From NCBI RefSeq assembly GCF_018069625.1, contig NZ_CP072941.1:2170001-2234000 (forward strand): a stretch of 64,000 bases of DNA, written 5' to 3'. The translations under genes were made by a program, and so were the position numbers. The notes under the pieces were generated by a model. It saw only the letters and a program-made list of their open reading frames with translations, was not told the DNA's origin and searched no databases. This stretch comes from Streptomyces yatensis. GTDB lineage: Bacteria > Actinomycetota > Actinomycetes > Streptomycetales > Streptomycetaceae. The number at the start of each line of letters is the position of its first letter. Positions within the stretch are counted from its first letter, which is position 1. Positions 26,863 to 35,152 of this stretch are shown one piece after another.

Positions 26863-27765
26863 TCACTGCCTGACGCTCCCGCTCAGGGCCGCGTACTCAT
26901 CCTCCGCGTCCAGCAGATCCAGGAGGTAGGTGCCGTAACCGCTCTTGACCAGTGGCTCCGCCAGCTTCTGGACCTGAGCGGCGTCGATGAACCCGGTCCG
27001 CCAGGCCGCCTCCTCCACACACCCGACCTTCAGGCCCTGGCGCTGCTCCAGCACCCGGACGAACTCGGCGGCCTCGACCAGCGACCCGAAGGTGCCCGTG
27101 TCCAGCCATGCGGTTCCCCGGTCCAGCACCGTGACCTGCAGATCGCCCTGGTCCAGATAGGCTGAATTCACTCCGGTGATTTCCAGCTCACCACGGGCAC
27201 TGGGTTTCAATTCCTTGGCTATCTTCACGACTCGATTGTCGTAGAAATACAGCCCCGGAACGGCGTAACGGGACTTGGGTTCGGCCGGTTTCTCCTCGAT
27301 GGAACGGACCTTGCCCTCCTCGTCGAAGTCGACCACGCCATACGCTCTGGGGTCGGAAACCGGATAGGCGAACACCCGGGCACCCTGGACGCGGGTATGG
27401 TTGCGCAGCTGCGTTCCCAGTCCGGTGCCATGGAAAATATTGTCGCCCAGGATCAGGGCGACGGATCGGTGCCCGATGAATTCCTCGCCGAGCAGGAACG
27501 CCTGAGCCAGCCCTCCGGGCTGGGGCTGGGACGCATAAGCGAGTTCGAGCCCCCATTGGGAGCCATCGCCGAGCAGGCGCTGGAAGGCCGGCCGGTCCTC
27601 CGGTGTGCTGATCACCAGGATCTCTCGAATCCCGGCCAGGACCAGCGTCGACAGCGGATAATAGACCATCGGCTTGTCATAGACCGGCATGAGTTGCTTG
27701 GACACCGCTTTGGTGATCGGCCAGAGCCGTGAGCCGGTACCACCGGCGAGAATGATGCCGCGCAT
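26863..27765 (-). CDS. rmlA: Glucose-1-phosphate thymidylyltransferase
   Basis: The first enzyme of dTDP-deoxysugar formation: dTTP plus glucose-1-phosphate gives dTDP-glucose. It has 300 residues, the normal length. The nucleotide-binding start [18 protein letters not shown] and [11 protein letters not shown] are complete, as are LGDNIFHG (about 109-116), EEKPAEPKS and WLDTGT. It forms its own transcription unit after the terminator at 27833-27867. Its partner rmlB lies at the opposite end of the cluster (61568-62557). It marks the left edge of the biosynthetic region. Confidence 0.96.
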   Translation of the reverse strand: MRGIILAGGTGSRLWPITKAVSKQLMPVYDKPMVYYPLSTLVLAGIREILVISTPEDRPAFQRLLGDGSQWGLELAYASQPQPGGLAQAFLLGEEFIGHRSVALILGDNIFHGTGLGTQLRNHTRVQGARVFAYPVSDPRAYGVVDFDEEGKVRSIEEKPAEPKSRYAVPGLYFYDNRVVKIAKELKPSARGELEITGVNSAYLDQGDLQVTVLDRGTAWLDTGTFGSLVEAAEFVRVLEQRQGLKVGCVEEAAWRTGFIDAAQVQKLAEPLVKSGYGTYLLDLLDAEDEYAALSGSVRQ

Positions 27766-27832
27766 GGAGTGCCACTACCTATGATCGCCGAACTCTTGAT
27801 CGCAGCCGAGCCGGGTCGACTCGCGGTGGTGC

Positions 27833-27867
27833 GACGGGGGCGTGAGGGCTTTCCTCACGCCCCCGTC
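27833..27867. terminator. Strong terminator after the small-peptide gene
   Basis: A perfect 15-bp stem, GACGGGGGCGTGAGG with its complement, and a 5-nt loop GCTTT. It ends the methyltransferase-peptide operon 14 bp after the peptide stop codon and separates it from rmlA. Confidence 0.85.
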
Positions 27868-27881
27868 TCCGCTGCCAGGGG

Positions 27882-28100
27882 CTACCAGGGCCAGTCGCCG
27901 CAGAGGGCGAAGCCGTCGCACTGGCTCGGCTCGGATCGGCGGTCGTCCAGGCTGCGGAGCAGCCTCTCCAGATGGTCGTCCGGGGACTTTGTGGCGGCCG
28001 GGTTGTCCCAAGGGGCGTCCGGGCCGGTCCAGGAGGCGTCCGATTCCTCGGTTGCCTCCAGTTCTCTGGAGGCGTCCAGTTCTTTCGTCACGTCGCTCAA
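27882..28100 (-). CDS. 72-residue Cys/Trp-ended peptide, possible RiPP precursor
   Basis: A small acidic protein coupled to the O-methyltransferase: its TTG start overlaps the methyltransferase stop as TTGA, with GGAAGG 7 nt upstream. A GTG four codons on (28088-28090) is an alternative start. The first ~50 residues are rich in Asp/Glu and Ser with the leader-like helix DDHLERLLRSLDD. The last 14 residues, SQCDGFALCGDWPW, hold both cysteines and an aromatic end. A strong terminator follows at once, which supports it as the true last gene of the operon. No homologous family is recognised. Its shape resembles leader-plus-core peptides. The only candidate modifying enzymes in the cluster are the radical SAM proteins, the nearest at 39.8 kb, so precursor status is a hypothesis. 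A regulatory or protein-binding peptide is equally possible. Confidence 0.6.
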   Translation of the reverse strand: MSDVTKELDASRELEATEESDASWTGPDAPWDNPAATKSPDDHLERLLRSLDDRRSEPSQCDGFALCGDWPW

Positions 28101-29098
28101 CGTCGGGCCTTCCGTTCCCCGGAGCCGCTGGGGCTCGGATGGCGGCCCGGGAGGCCGAGCGTGCAGGCCGCGAACACAACGGCCGTACGGGTGGCGGCGA
28201 TCGGCGTGACGCCGCGCACGGAGATGCCGGCGGTCGCCATCTCCGCGGCGAGCTCGTCCGGGCCCGGCAGGAAGCCCGAGCCGTTCGCCAGCCAGTCGAT
28301 CGCGGAGGCGGCCTCCTCCGGCGACGGCGCACCCGCCGCCGTACCGGGCAGGAAGTCGTGCACCACGACCGGGTCGCCCTCCGCCAACGCCGCCCGGACC
28401 CGGCCCAGCAGCTCCGCCCGCGCCGGGGCGTCGAGCAGGTGCAGGACGTGGGACAGCAGCGCGCAGTCGTGCCCCGCCGGGACGGGGTCGCCGCGCAACT
28501 CCCATGGCTCCAGGGCGATCCGGTCGTCCAGCCCGGCGTCCGCCACCGCGCGGGCGGTGTGCTCCAGCATCTCCCGGCGGTCGTACACCGTCGCCCTGAG
28601 ACGCGGAAACATCCGGCACAGCAGGAGGGCGTAACCACCGCTGCCGCCCGCCAGGTCGGCCAGGTGGGCGCGGTCGCGCCACAGCGGCAGCCGGGCCAGG
28701 TGCGGTGCGCTGGCCCGGGCGCCGCGCAGCATGGCCTCGGCCAGCGCGCCCACATAGCGGTCGTCGATCTCCGGCGGGCGGCGGTGCCCGCGCAGCGCGG
28801 CGACGATCCCGGTGCCGTTCAGATGGTCTCGGGTGGCCCATCCCTCGATGCGCAGCAGGGGCAGTGCCCCGCTCGTCACCTCGGCGTGAAGGGCCTCGTC
28901 GAGCGCGAAGTGATCACCATTCCGAGTGAGAATTCCATTCCATACCAGAACGGTGAGGAAATTATATGCCATGGTCCGGTCAATCTTGGCCCGGTCGGCG
29001 ATCTCGGTCGGAGTCAGCGGTTCTCGCGCGAGTTCCGTGAGCAACCCCAGCTCGTCCGCGGCTTCGATCATGGCCAGAATCTTTCTGGCACGGACCAA
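28097..29098 (-). CDS. SAM-dependent O-methyltransferase, MmcR/acetylserotonin-OMT type
   Basis: About 333 residues. An N-terminal dimerisation and winged-helix region (LTPTEIADRAKIDRTMAYNF) is followed by a Rossmann methyltransferase domain with motif I DLAGGSGGYALLL (about 139-151) and the catalytic-region HDFLPG. This is the family of MmcR from mitomycin biosynthesis and of many polyketide O-methyltransferases. A TTG at 29098 is used here as the start. A very good ribosome site, GGGGGAGG, instead precedes an ATT codon at 29116 in frame, and the extra residues (IHALDELV) look family-like, so an ATT start is possible. The stop overlaps the peptide gene start. Confidence 0.88.
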   Translation of the reverse strand: MVRARKILAMIEAADELGLLTELAREPLTPTEIADRAKIDRTMAYNFLTVLVWNGILTRNGDHFALDEALHAEVTSGALPLLRIEGWATRDHLNGTGIVAALRGHRRPPEIDDRYVGALAEAMLRGARASAPHLARLPLWRDRAHLADLAGGSGGYALLLCRMFPRLRATVYDRREMLEHTARAVADAGLDDRIALEPWELRGDPVPAGHDCALLSHVLHLLDAPARAELLGRVRAALAEGDPVVVHDFLPGTAAGAPSPEEAASAIDWLANGSGFLPGPDELAAEMATAGISVRGVTPIAATRTAVVFAACTLGLPGRHPSPSGSGERKARR

Positions 29099-29520
29099 CT
29101 CATCCAGAGCGTGAATGCCAGCCTCCCCCGTAGTCCCCCGTAACTACAGGGCAGAGTCTCTATCACATAAAAATCCATGTCAAGGTCTTGGATGTCGACG
29201 GGAGATCGACAGAAGATCGGCACCCGGCCGGGTCGTTCCAGCGTTATGTCTGTGCTCCGACAAGAAAGGGCTTCCATGGGATACCGCCCTGCTCAGCAGG
29301 CTAGTGGAATCGAAAGTTCCGATTCCGAAAGAAGGTTCAAATCTTTGGAAAGCCGGGTCGCGGCGCTCGCGATTACCTCGATTTACGGCAGGCCGAGATC
29401 GCGGGTAACGCCACCATCGGGCGATGACCGCGCTTTCTCCGGTACCGATCCCCAACGGTTTTACGCTATCGTCGCTCCGCCAGAACATTGACTGGCCGAA
29501 TCGATCGAAGGAGCATTCCG
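29099..29520. other. Divergent intergenic region
   Basis: About 420 bp between the methyltransferase and the VOC gene. It holds the ribosome site GGGGGAGG (29122-29129, minus strand) and AAGGAG (plus strand, before 29521). It is AT-richer than the coding sequence, with no supported gene. It is likely to contain promoters for both directions. The TTGACT-type cluster element is not evident here in full. Confidence 0.5.
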
Positions 29521-29883
29521 GTGAGTGTGAAGTTTCTGGGTCTTCGAACGGTTGTCTACCCGGCGCGCGACCTGGAGGCCGCCAAGCTCTGGTGGAACTC
29601 GACCCTCGGTCATGAGCCCTACTTCGACGAGCCGTTCTACGTCGGCTACGACGTCGGCGGCTACGAACTCGCGCTCGACCCCGACGGCGACCCCGACGAA
29701 GGCCCGATCGTCTACTGGGGCGTGGACGACGTGTCCGACGCCGAGGCGCAGTTGCTCGCCGCGGGCTGCGAGTCCCGCTCGTCCTGCCGCGAGGTCGGCG
29801 GCGGCATCGAGGTCGCGGTCGTGCGCAACCCCACCGGCGATCTGATCGGCCTCATCTACAACCCGCACTTCCAGGCCGCGTGA
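29521..29883 (+). CDS. VOC-superfamily (glyoxalase/bleomycin-resistance fold) protein
   Basis: A 120-residue protein with the repeated beta-alpha-beta pattern of the vicinal-oxygen-chelate fold: FLGLRTVVYPARDLEAAKLW at the N-terminus, VYWGVDDVSDAEAQL in the middle and GGIEVAVVRNPTGDLIGLIY at the end. Metal-binding His residues of glyoxalase I are not evident, as in drug-binding members. It is preceded by AAGGAG and stands alone next to the cluster. By analogy with the mitomycin-binding protein MRD and bleomycin-binding proteins, it could bind the cluster product and protect the host. This is inference. Confidence 0.85.
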   Translation: MSVKFLGLRTVVYPARDLEAAKLWWNSTLGHEPYFDEPFYVGYDVGGYELALDPDGDPDEGPIVYWGVDDVSDAEAQLLAAGCESRSSCREVGGGIEVAVVRNPTGDLIGLIYNPHFQAA

Positions 29884-29965
29884 CCACCCCCCGGGCCGGG
29901 CGTCGGCCGCGGGCGGCCGGTGCCGCGCCGCCCGGCCCCGGCGTCGCACGGCCCGGGTCGGTGGG

Positions 29966-31174
29966 TCAGACCGGCGAACTGACGGTCGTACGACGGATCT
30001 CGCGGGCGAACGCCCCCAGCCGCTCCAGCCCCTCCGCGACCACCGCCGGGTCCGTCGCGTAGGTGATGCGGACGTGTCCGGGCGCGCCGAAGGCGGTTCC
30101 GGGGACGAGGCCCACGCCGGTGGTTTCCAGGAGCCGGTCGCAGAAGTCGTCGGCCGTGGCCAGTGGCCGTCCGCCGTGGTCGCCGCCGAGGAGGCGGGAG
30201 ATCTCGGGGAAGAGGTAGAACGCCCCGGTCGGCAGCGGACATGCGATGCCGTCGATCGCGGTCAGCTGAGCGTGGGCGATATCGCGCCGCTCCCGGTACC
30301 CGGCCAGCCGCCGCCACGGTACGTCGTCGAGCGCGCCGAGCGCCGCATGCTGGGCGACGGCGGCCACGTTCGAGGTGGACTGGCTCTGGATGCGCCGGAC
30401 GAGGGCGCTGATCGCGGGGGACGCCACCGTGTAGCCGACCCGCCAGCCCGTCATGGCGCATGACTTGGACACTCCGTTGACCAGCACGGTGCGCTCCCGG
30501 AGGGCGGGGAACGCCGTCATGCTGGGCGCGATGCCCTCCTCGTAGAAGAAGTGTTCGTAGATGAGGTCCTCGACCACGTACAGGTCGTACCGCTCGACGA
30601 CCGCGGCGAGTTCGGCCAGTTCCCGCTCGGTGTAGGTGGCGCCGGTCGGGTTGCCGGGGCTGTTGAGGACGACGGCCTTGGTGCGCGCGGTGACGGCCTC
30701 TTCGAGCCGTGCGGCGGTCAGCTTGTACCCGGTGTCGGCGTGGGTGGGCACGATCACGGGAGTCGCGCCCACCGCCCGCACCTGCTCGGGGTAGGTCACC
30801 CAGTAGGGAGCCGGGACGATCACCTCGTCGCCCTCCTCGCACAGCACGAAGAACGCGTTGTACAGCGCGTGCTTGGCCCCGGCCGACACCACGATCTGGT
30901 CCGGGCCGACGTCCAGGCCGTTCTGCTCGTGAAGCTTGCGCTGGATGCGGGCGCGCAACCCGGGCAGCCCGGCGACGTCGGTGTAGCGGTCGACGCCGGC
31001 CGCGAGGGCGCGCAGCGCGGCGGTGCGGCCGCCCTCCGGCATGGCGAAGTCGGGCTCTCCGACGCACAGGTTCAGCACCCGCTCGCCCGCGCGGACGCGT
31101 TCGTTGAGCCGTGCGTTCAGCGACAGGGTGGGCGACGGGCGGATGGCGGTGGCGTGGCGGGACAGGGCCTTCAT
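29966..31174 (-). CDS. Class I/II (AspC-like) aminotransferase
   Basis: A 402-residue PLP enzyme of fold type I. SAGAKHAL (about 98-105) and YWVTYPEQ shape the cofactor site, NSPGNPTG is at about 171-178, the Schiff-base lysine is K237 in SKSCAMTGWR, and the substrate-carboxylate Arg is near HVRITYA. The family includes aspartate and aromatic aminotransferases. The start at 31174 is preceded by GAGAGG. A TTGAC-type element and a divergent promoter lie upstream. Its role in the pathway (amino acid supply or amination of an intermediate) cannot be fixed. Confidence 0.92.
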   Translation of the reverse strand: MKALSRHATAIRPSPTLSLNARLNERVRAGERVLNLCVGEPDFAMPEGGRTAALRALAAGVDRYTDVAGLPGLRARIQRKLHEQNGLDVGPDQIVVSAGAKHALYNAFFVLCEEGDEVIVPAPYWVTYPEQVRAVGATPVIVPTHADTGYKLTAARLEEAVTARTKAVVLNSPGNPTGATYTERELAELAAVVERYDLYVVEDLIYEHFFYEEGIAPSMTAFPALRERTVLVNGVSKSCAMTGWRVGYTVASPAISALVRRIQSQSTSNVAAVAQHAALGALDDVPWRRLAGYRERRDIAHAQLTAIDGIACPLPTGAFYLFPEISRLLGGDHGGRPLATADDFCDRLLETTGVGLVPGTAFGAPGHVRITYATDPAVVAEGLERLGAFAREIRRTTVSSPV

Positions 31175-31294
31175 GCTGACCTCTCGGCGGTGGGCGATGA
31201 CCGGATGCGGGTGCGGAGCGCCGCGGGTCGCCCGCGGCTCCCGGCACCGCCGGCCGGGCGGCTGCCACCCGGCCCGACTCAGACCATAAGATTC

Positions 31295-31314
31295 GATGAC
31301 TATAGTGATTGTCA
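31295..31314 (-). promoter_or_regulatory. Cluster element, copy upstream of the aminotransferase
   Basis: GATGACTATAGTGATTGTCA contains the GACTWWAGT core shared by the cluster promoters. It lies about 120 bp upstream of the aminotransferase start. The function is inferred from recurrence. Confidence 0.4.
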
Positions 31315-31398
31315 ACGTTTGTTCGGTTTGCCTCGGAAGATTATCCGGAACCGCCGGGAGGGGTCCCGGGCAAGGGGCCGGCTGCCCCTCGGGGACCT

Positions 31399-31427
31399 TG
31401 ACTTTAGTTAATCAACGGGCCTAGAGT
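31399..31427 (+). promoter_or_regulatory. Promoter with cluster element before the 447-residue protein
   Basis: TTGACT (31399-31404), 17 bp, TAGAGT (31422-31427). The -35 box is part of TTGACTTTAGTTAATCAA, the longest match to the element found at 34305, 51359-51397 and 60214. Confidence 0.6.
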
Positions 31428-31508
31428 CGCCACATCCGCCTGCCAGCGTCGTCGGTGTTTCGGAAGGCGGCCTCTCGATGTCCGCCAAGCTGCAGGGGGG
31501 ATGCGGGC

Positions 31509-32852
31509 GTGTCGGAACAGGAATCGGGGGCGGAGGCCGCTTCGGTCGGCCCGTTCCCCTCGATCGGCTCGGAGCGAGACCCTGAGGCGACCGCCGCGGC
31601 GCTCGCGGACGCGGTCGCCGCCGGCTGGTCCTGCGTCGTGACCGTAGGCGTCCCGCTCTGCTCGGACGGGACCAACGCCTGGTTCGGATCGGGGATCTAC
31701 GACCCCTTCAGCGAGCGCACGCTGCTCACACCGCCCGAGGGACTGAGCGCGGAGGGAGAGTCCGATCTGCGCTTCGCACAGGCCGTCGCCGAGCGGCTGC
31801 ATGCGCTGCCGACAGCCGGACCGGGGTCGGTGACCTTCTCGCTCTCGATCTTCGACGGCAAGATGGTCCACGGCATCGGGCGCGCGGCGGCGCGGCGCAT
31901 CCACTCCAAAATCACCGCGCACCCCGAGGAGTTCCTGCCTCCCGCCGCACTGGCCCTGTACCACGCGGTGGGCGGGCGGCTCGCCTTCGACTTCTCCCTC
32001 GACTACCGCAAGCTCGGCGACCGATTCGTGGATCGGCTGCGCGGCGAGGTGCGTCCGGTCATTCCGTCCGTGCCCACGGGGCGGCTGATCGATCTCTTCC
32101 TCGGGACGGGCTGTGTTCCGCTCCGGCGCGTGGACGCCTCGCAGCCCACCCCCGGGATGGGCCAGGTGCTCTGCGCGACGCCGAATACGCTCTCGGTCGG
32201 TCAGCGGCCGGTCGAGCTCTCGCCGCTCGACGGGCGCGGCCGCATCCAGACCGGCCCGGAGGCCGTCCCGCTGACCAATGAGAACGGCGCCTATATATGT
32301 GAGGTGACCGCGATCGGGCGGCTGCTGGCGATGCTCGCCCACGCCCCTGCCCCCGCGGACGGCGGCGGCGTTCTCACGCTCAGCGTCCTCAACACCCGCG
32401 ACCCCGGAAACCACAAGATCCACCGGATGAGCTGGTCGGCGGGCGAGCTGGTCACGGCGTTGCTGCCCCATCTGCGGCCGGATTCCTGGGCGCGCCGGCC
32501 CCTGGTGCACTGGGCCTCGGTGACGGACGGCGAGTCCTCCGCGGCCATCGGCTCCACCCCCGACACCCTGGCGCGCCGGCGCTTCCTGGCCGACCTCAGG
32601 GCGCGGATCGGGCGGTCGTCCTCGCCGCGTCGCCGCGAGGAAATCATCGCGGGTGAGCTGGAGCGCATCCGGATGCGGGTGCAGAACGCCGACCCCGCCA
32701 AGGCGCCCCTGCTGTTCCTCTACGGGCCGGGCGACTACGACAGTCACCGGGCCTCCGGCGTGCCCGCGCCGGACGGCAACGGCGCGGCGTCGGACGGAGC
32801 GAACCACCAGGCGCCCGACACCGCGCTCTCACAGAGCTGCTTCCTGAACTGA
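31509..32852 (+). CDS. Unrecognised 447-residue protein in the cluster
   Basis: I do not recognise a family. The GTG at 31509 follows AGGGGGG. The protein is soluble, with no signal or membrane segments and no common nucleotide-binding motif. Blocks that look structured are VGVPLCSDGTNAWFG, SVTFSLSIFDGKMVHGIGRA, RLAFDFSLDYRKLGDRFVDR, VLTLSVLNTRDPGNHKIH and LLFLYGPGDYDSH. A linker of about 35 residues leads to the C-terminus SQSCFLN, whose penultimate-region Cys is notable. It is alone on the plus strand, controlled by a TTGACTTTAGT promoter like the other cluster units, so it is probably part of the pathway or its regulation. Confidence 0.75.
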   Translation: MSEQESGAEAASVGPFPSIGSERDPEATAAALADAVAAGWSCVVTVGVPLCSDGTNAWFGSGIYDPFSERTLLTPPEGLSAEGESDLRFAQAVAERLHALPTAGPGSVTFSLSIFDGKMVHGIGRAAARRIHSKITAHPEEFLPPAALALYHAVGGRLAFDFSLDYRKLGDRFVDRLRGEVRPVIPSVPTGRLIDLFLGTGCVPLRRVDASQPTPGMGQVLCATPNTLSVGQRPVELSPLDGRGRIQTGPEAVPLTNENGAYICEVTAIGRLLAMLAHAPAPADGGGVLTLSVLNTRDPGNHKIHRMSWSAGELVTALLPHLRPDSWARRPLVHWASVTDGESSAAIGSTPDTLARRRFLADLRARIGRSSSPRRREEIIAGELERIRMRVQNADPAKAPLLFLYGPGDYDSHRASGVPAPDGNGAASDGANHQAPDTALSQSCFLN

Positions 32853-32942
32853 TCAGGCGACGCACTCCGCTCGGGCGAACAGTCCGGTCCGGACGACCAG
32901 TTGCATTCAGGCGGCCAGTTCCATGCAGGCGGCCAGTTCGGC

Positions 32943-34235
32943 TCAGGCGACCAGTTCCGCGATGACCCGGGCGGCGGCCTCCGGCCGGTATTCGCGGCGA
33001 AGCCGGCCGGCGACGTCTTTCGCGGCCGGCCGGAAGCCGGCGTCCGTGAGCAGCCGCTGGAGTTCCTCCCCGAGAGCGGCCACGGACGCGTCGAGTCGAA
33101 GGTGCCGGCCCACGCCCAAATCCGCCGCCCGGCGGGCGTTGTTGAACGCGTCCTGCTCGAAGGGGAGCACCAGCATGGGGACCCCGAAGGCCAGGCCCCG
33201 TACGAAGGTGCCATGACCGCCGAGCGTCACCAGGACGGAGCTTTCCGGGAGCAGTTCCTCGATGGGCCGATATCCCGACGCCCGTACATTTCCCGGCAGT
33301 TCTTCATCCTGGACTACTCCACCGATGAAGTGGAATGCGGCGTCGATTCCCTCGGCGGCCTCCAGGAGCGAACGCACCAGCTTCGGCTGAGCGGAATGCG
33401 GGGTGGTCGACAGGCTGATCAGAACGCGGCGGGTATCGTCCGTGGCCTCCGCCCGCTCTCGCGGTGGCGCGAAACCCGGGCCCACGTAATGGACGCCCTC
33501 GGGGACCGCGTCCGCCGCCGGATCCGCCGTGGGAAAGGTCGCCACCATGCACCGGTCCGCCCGTGTGTACTGATCCCGCGCGGCGCTCAGCGGCGCCAGC
33601 CCCCAGCGGGCCCGCACCTCGTTCAAGGCCGGAAGCGCCTTCTTCGTCATGCGTTCAAACAGCGGAACGAAGGGCCCGTTGCGCATCGTCTCGTGCGCGG
33701 GTTCGCCGACGGACATCGGATAGATCGCGTTCATGAACACGATGCGCGGCAGTCCGAGGTGCTCGGCCGCCATGAGCGCTCCGGGCAGCACATAGTCGGC
33801 CACCACCACCTGCGCACGGGTGTCCCGAGCCGCGTCGGTCACGTCCTGGCACATCGGTGACGCGGGTCCGTACATCACCCGGTCCCTGATCAACTGCGCG
33901 GCGTGCGCGGGAGAAGTGGCCTCGCCGATCCGCAGGAGGTCGCCCTCCGGCGTACGAGGGTCATGGAGCGGGGAGTGGTGGAACTCCCGGAACGCCGCGC
34001 CGGTGGCCTCGGCCCGGTCCCTGACGGAGGGATTGCTCAACACCGTGACCGCGGCCTCCCGGGCGATCAGGTCACGGACGAACAGCAGCGACGTCCCCAC
34101 ATTGCCCCCGCCGTCCCAGAGGACGAACAGGACGCGCTTGCCGGCCAGCGCGCGGGCGCCGCCGGAGGGCGGGGCCGCGACGGCCGACGGGGATGGCTCG
34201 GACACTTGGTGGGAGGCATGGTGATTCTCTGTCAC
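32943..34235 (-). CDS. Family 1 (MGT-type) glycosyltransferase
   Basis: A 430-residue GT-B glycosyltransferase that would attach an activated deoxysugar to the product. The N-terminal acceptor domain begins KRVLFVLWDGGGNVGTSL. The C-terminal donor-binding block is GGHGTFVRGLAFGVPMLVLP (about 354-373), followed by FEQDAFNNARRAADLGVG. The GTG at 34235 has AGAGGAA upstream. It is divergent from the epimerase gene and shares a two-way promoter with it. Together with rmlA, rmlB, the epimerase and the TylF-type methyltransferase it indicates transfer of a methylated dTDP-deoxyhexose. Confidence 0.92.
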   Translation of the reverse strand: MTENHHASHQVSEPSPSAVAAPPSGGARALAGKRVLFVLWDGGGNVGTSLLFVRDLIAREAAVTVLSNPSVRDRAEATGAAFREFHHSPLHDPRTPEGDLLRIGEATSPAHAAQLIRDRVMYGPASPMCQDVTDAARDTRAQVVVADYVLPGALMAAEHLGLPRIVFMNAIYPMSVGEPAHETMRNGPFVPLFERMTKKALPALNEVRARWGLAPLSAARDQYTRADRCMVATFPTADPAADAVPEGVHYVGPGFAPPRERAEATDDTRRVLISLSTTPHSAQPKLVRSLLEAAEGIDAAFHFIGGVVQDEELPGNVRASGYRPIEELLPESSVLVTLGGHGTFVRGLAFGVPMLVLPFEQDAFNNARRAADLGVGRHLRLDASVAALGEELQRLLTDAGFRPAAKDVAGRLRREYRPEAAARVIAELVA

Positions 34236-34289
34236 TCGCCAGGTTCCTCTCGCAACGGCGACTTCAGTCACGGCGGCACCCCGGGTCTC

Positions 34290-34342
34290 AGTATCGAGGC
34301 GTTGTTGACTAAAGTCAACGGCACTGTATCGTTGAGTCAACG
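34290..34342. promoter_or_regulatory. Overlapping divergent promoters sharing one operator
   Basis: GTTGACTAAAGTCAACG (34304-34320) carries TTGACT boxes on both strands. On the minus strand, TTGACT (34318-34313), 17 bp and GATACT (34295-34290) serve the glycosyltransferase. On the plus strand, TTGACT (34305-34310), 16 bp and TATCGT serve the epimerase. A second perfect palindrome, CGTTGAGTCAACG, is at 34330-34342. Confidence 0.65.
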
Positions 34343-34390
34343 CCCTTGGGAACAGTGAGCGGGAAGCGGTCACCGTGAGGAAGGAGCCCC

Positions 34391-35149
34391 ATGGACATCG
34401 TCGGAAGCGGCTTCCTCGCCAGAAACCTCGCGCCCCTCGCGGCCTCCCACCCCGGAGTGGTGGTGGCCGCCTTCGGGGTGTCGTTCGCCGCCGGAATCCC
34501 CGAATCCGACTTCGCCAGGGAGGCCGCGCGCCTGTATGAACTGGTGCGGCGCTGCGAGCGGCGGCGGGAGAAGCTGGTGTTCTTCTCCACCGCGTCGTCC
34601 GCCATGTACGCGGTGCCCGGGGAGGCGGGCCGGGAGGACGGCCCCGTCTTCCCCTCGACCGCCTACGGCAGGCACAACCTGGCGCTGGAAGCGGTCCTGG
34701 CCGCGTCCTCCATCGACCACCTCGTGCTGCGGCTCGCCCATGTCGTCGGTCCGGCACAACCGGCCCATCTGCTGGTGCCGGCCATGGTGCGACAGGTCGG
34801 CACCGGGGCGGTCCGGCTCCACCGGGGCGCCCGGCGGGATCTCCTCGATGTGGCCGACCTGGTGACGGCCATGGACCGGCTGCTCACCGCGGGCGTCGGC
34901 CGCACCGTCGTCAATGTCGCCTCCGGCACGGCGGTGCCCATCGAGCTGCTCGTGGACCATATCGAAGCGGCGCTGGGCGTCCGGGCGCACCGCACCTACG
35001 TCAGCGAGGCGGTGAGCCAGCCGGTGTCCACCGCCAAACTGCGCGCTCTGGTGCCGGAGATGGCCCGGACCGGCGACGAGAACTACTACCGACGAGTCCT
35101 CGACACATACCTCTGGGAATACGCCACGGTCGCAACAGCCAAGGGATGA
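34391..35149 (+). CDS. NAD-dependent epimerase/dehydratase-family protein
   Basis: A 252-residue extended-SDR protein, shorter than classical epimerases. The N-terminal glycine motif reads VGSGFLARNL, less canonical than GxxGxxG. The active-site segment FFSTASSAMYAV (about 58-69) and TAYGRHNLALE (about 86-96) supply the Ser/Thr, Tyr and Lys/His region; the usual YxxxK Lys is replaced by His (YGRHN). It is followed 3 bp later by the TylF-type methyltransferase. It is likely to act as a 4-ketoreductase or epimerase on the dTDP-sugar, though the missing Lys raises doubt about activity. GGAG precedes the ATG. Confidence 0.85.
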   Translation: MDIVGSGFLARNLAPLAASHPGVVVAAFGVSFAAGIPESDFAREAARLYELVRRCERRREKLVFFSTASSAMYAVPGEAGREDGPVFPSTAYGRHNLALEAVLAASSIDHLVLRLAHVVGPAQPAHLLVPAMVRQVGTGAVRLHRGARRDLLDVADLVTAMDRLLTAGVGRTVVNVASGTAVPIELLVDHIEAALGVRAHRTYVSEAVSQPVSTAKLRALVPEMARTGDENYYRRVLDTYLWEYATVATAKG

Positions 35150-35152
35150 TTC

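Noticed and set aside
27882..28100. The small peptide as a classical lanthipeptide or lasso peptide precursor
   Set aside because: No lanthionine synthetase, cyclodehydratase or asparagine-synthetase-like lasso cyclase gene is in the window.
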